Source: JBBCJM01 sp037190175
Lineage (GTDB): Bacteria; Pseudomonadota; Alphaproteobacteria; Rhodobacterales; Rhodobacteraceae
Reading direction: 5' to 3'
DNA length: 21,411 nucleotides
NCBI GenBank assembly: GCA_037190175.1
Contig: JBBCJM010000080.1
Span: 1-21,411, forward strand
Below the pieces are notes generated by a model. The model saw only the letters and a list, made by a program, of their open reading frames with translations. It was not told the origin of the DNA and made no database searches. Shown here piece by piece: positions 20,219 through 21,411 of the stretch. Position numbers and translations under genes: made by a program. Each line of letters opens with the position of its first letter. Positions within the stretch are counted from its first letter, which is position 1.

Positions 20219-21358
20219 ATGTCGCACGCGCCGCGCCGGCACCAGCCCGTGACGTTCCCGCTGCTTCTTGCCGGCGGTGCCGGCACCCGGTTGCACGAAC
20301 TGACGCGGGCCGAGTGCAAGCCGGCGCTGCCCTTCGGCACCTCCTGCCGGATCGTGGACTTCACGATGGCGAACGCGGCGCGCTCGGGCCTCGACCGGAT
20401 GCTGGTCGCCACCCAGTACCGGCCCGAGACGCTGGAACGCCACCTGATGCGGCGCTGGGCGGCGGAGTTTCCCGGCGGCATCGCGCTGCGCAACGGATAC
20501 CGGGTCTGCCGCTCGGCGCTGGGCTACAACGGCACCGCGGCGGCGGTGGCGCTGAACCGGGCCGAGATCGACGCGGCCGGCACCACGGAACTGCTGGTCC
20601 TGTCGGCCGACCACATCTACCGCATGGACTATCGCGCGATCCTGGCCCGCCACCGGGCGACCGGCGCGGTGGCCACCGTGGCGGCGCAGGAGGTGCCGCG
20701 GATGCAGGCCAGCGCCTTCGGCGTCATGCAGGCGGCGGCCGACGGGCGGATCCTCGACTTCGCCGAGAAGCCCGCCGACCCCCGCCCGGCCCCGGGCCGC
20801 CCCGACCACGCGCTGGTCAGCATGGGGATCTATGTCTTCGACTGGGCCTGGCTGCGCGGGGCGCTGGCGGCCGCCGACCCCGAGGCGGAGCTCGACTTCG
20901 CCCGCAACATCCTGCCCCGCGCGGTGGCGCAGGGCGGCGCCTTCGTCCATGCGCCGGGCGCGCCCGCCTACTGGCGCGACGTGGGCACGCTGGACAGCTA
21001 TCGCGAGGCGCAGCTCGACTTCGCCCCCGGCCGGGTGCCGCCGTTCCAGCCGCTGCCCGCCGGCCGCGGCAAGCCGCCCCTGCGGCCCGAGGTTCCGGCG
21101 CTGGGCGATTCGGTGCTGATGCCGGGCGCGCGGGCGATGCCCGGGGCGCGGCTGTCCCGCGCGCTGGTGGCGCCGGGGGCGGTGGTGCCTGCGGGGCTGG
21201 CGGTGGGCGAGGATCCTGCCGAGGACAGCCGCTGGTTCCGCGTGACCCCCGGGGGCACCACGCTGGTCACCCCGGCCATGCTGGCCCGCCGGGCGGCCGA
21301 CCGCGGGCGGCTCTACGCGGTGCCGGCGCTGGCCGACCTGCGCGCACGGATCGCCTGA
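20219..21358 (+). CDS. glgC: Glucose-1-phosphate adenylyltransferase (ADP-glucose pyrophosphorylase), short variant
   Basis: This enzyme makes ADP-glucose from ATP and glucose 1-phosphate, the committed step of bacterial glycogen synthesis. The nucleotidyltransferase domain (1-265) has the loop LLAGGAGTRLHELT (16-29; the usual GGRG is GGAG), KPALPFG (34-40), the catalytic aspartate in DHIYRMDY (D131), SAFGVM (165-170), the sugar-binding lysine in FAEKP (K184), SMGIYVF (201-207) and YWRDVGTLDSY (251-261). The C-terminal beta-helix is short: after residue 270 it goes almost directly to SVLMPGARAMPGARLSRALV, then VTPGGTTLVTPAML. At 379 residues it is about 40 below the usual 420. GlgC activators bind where the two domains meet, so regulation may differ. 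AGGAGG sits 7 bases before the ATG. It starts 118 bases after the ydeP-type gene and is 3 bases ahead of the next gene. Confidence 0.93.
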   Translation: MSHAPRRHQPVTFPLLLAGGAGTRLHELTRAECKPALPFGTSCRIVDFTMANAARSGLDRMLVATQYRPETLERHLMRRWAAEFPGGIALRNGYRVCRSALGYNGTAAAVALNRAEIDAAGTTELLVLSADHIYRMDYRAILARHRATGAVATVAAQEVPRMQASAFGVMQAAADGRILDFAEKPADPRPAPGRPDHALVSMGIYVFDWAWLRGALAAADPEAELDFARNILPRAVAQGGAFVHAPGAPAYWRDVGTLDSYREAQLDFAPGRVPPFQPLPAGRGKPPLRPEVPALGDSVLMPGARAMPGARLSRALVAPGAVVPAGLAVGEDPAEDSRWFRVTPGGTTLVTPAMLARRAADRGRLYAVPALADLRARIA

Positions 21359-21361
21359 GCC

Positions 21362-21411
21362 ATGCCGCGCGACGCCGCCCCCGCCCTGCGCTTCCTGCCC
21401 GGGGCGGCGCG
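21362..21411 (+). CDS. Start of a further gene, possibly glgX (partial)
   Basis: Only 16 codons are visible (MPRDAAPALRFLPGAA) before the window ends. The start is 3 bases after the glgC stop, so the two are co-transcribed. Glycogen debranching enzymes (GlgX) often start with a short leader followed by a PG-x-PLGA block, which RFLPGAA would fit, but glgA or glgB cannot be excluded on so little. This is an inference from context. Confidence 0.5.
   Translation, partial: MPRDAAPALRFLPGAA

Noticed and set aside
17317..20493. Minus-strand frame of over 1000 codons opposite the molybdoenzyme
   Set aside because: It is the antisense shadow of well-supported plus-strand genes with clear family motifs; the translation is low-complexity and shows no domain.
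1..21411. Defence system, toxin-antitoxin, prophage, insertion sequence or CRISPR array
   Set aside because: I looked for transposase or integrase motifs, spaced direct repeats and small paired genes and found none; direct repeats are limited to the coding repeat at 9421-9790.

Overview
The window is a very G+C-rich stretch of an alphaproteobacterial chromosome. The cytochrome bc1 proteins have heme and quinol-site residue numbering that coincides with Rhodobacter (b-heme histidines 97/111/198/212, PEWY at 294-297), and together with the rpmJ type and general gene style this points to Rhodobacteraceae of the Paracoccus/Rhodobacter kind. Genus is an inference. I see no insertion sequence, phage gene, CRISPR array or plasmid marker; it looks like ordinary core and near-core chromosome.

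Left part (1-5320). On the minus strand lies the start of the bc1 operon: petA (Rieske) followed by petB, which runs off the left edge; petC should lie just outside. Next come a YibF-like glutathione S-transferase (-), an AhpD-like peroxidase-related protein (+), a PaiB-like FMN-binding protein (-, stop codons overlapping with its convergent neighbour), rpmJ (-) with a strong hairpin terminator, tRNA-Val(GAC) (-) and an N-formylglutamate amidohydrolase (+).

Middle part (5321-11290). A perfect 33-bp inverted repeat separates the amidohydrolase from radC. A Nudix hydrolase (-) and a soluble HWE-family histidine kinase (+) follow, then a 60-residue protein. Two unusual reading frames come next. 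Positions 8682-9836 join a domain of unknown function to a repetitive, highly charged stress-type protein. Positions 11283-10402 (-) join a cytochrome b561 to a PRC-barrel. In both, the downstream domain has its own strong ribosome-binding site and in-frame ATG but no stop codon separates it from the upstream gene. A clear intrinsic terminator (9841-9867) and an unknown four-helix membrane protein (-) lie between them.

Right part (11364-21411, all +). A tightly coupled cluster encodes a caa3-type terminal oxidase: subunit II with a C-terminal cytochrome c, a subunit I+III fusion, a small membrane protein, the copper chaperone CtaG and a triheme cytochrome c. Four consecutive ATGA overlaps join these genes. 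Right behind are a one-helix unknown protein and a DUF421/YetF protein, then a YdeP-type molybdopterin oxidoreductase, then glgC (a short variant) and the first codons of a probable further glycogen gene. The bc1 complex, the caa3 oxidase and the triheme cytochrome could form one respiratory branch (quinol to bc1 to cytochrome c to oxygen); that link is an inference from function, since the two loci are about 9.5 kb apart and on opposite strands. The most notable things here are the two stop-less gene junctions, the proton-channel substitutions in the oxidase and the shortened GlgC, rather than an obviously new defence or mobile system.
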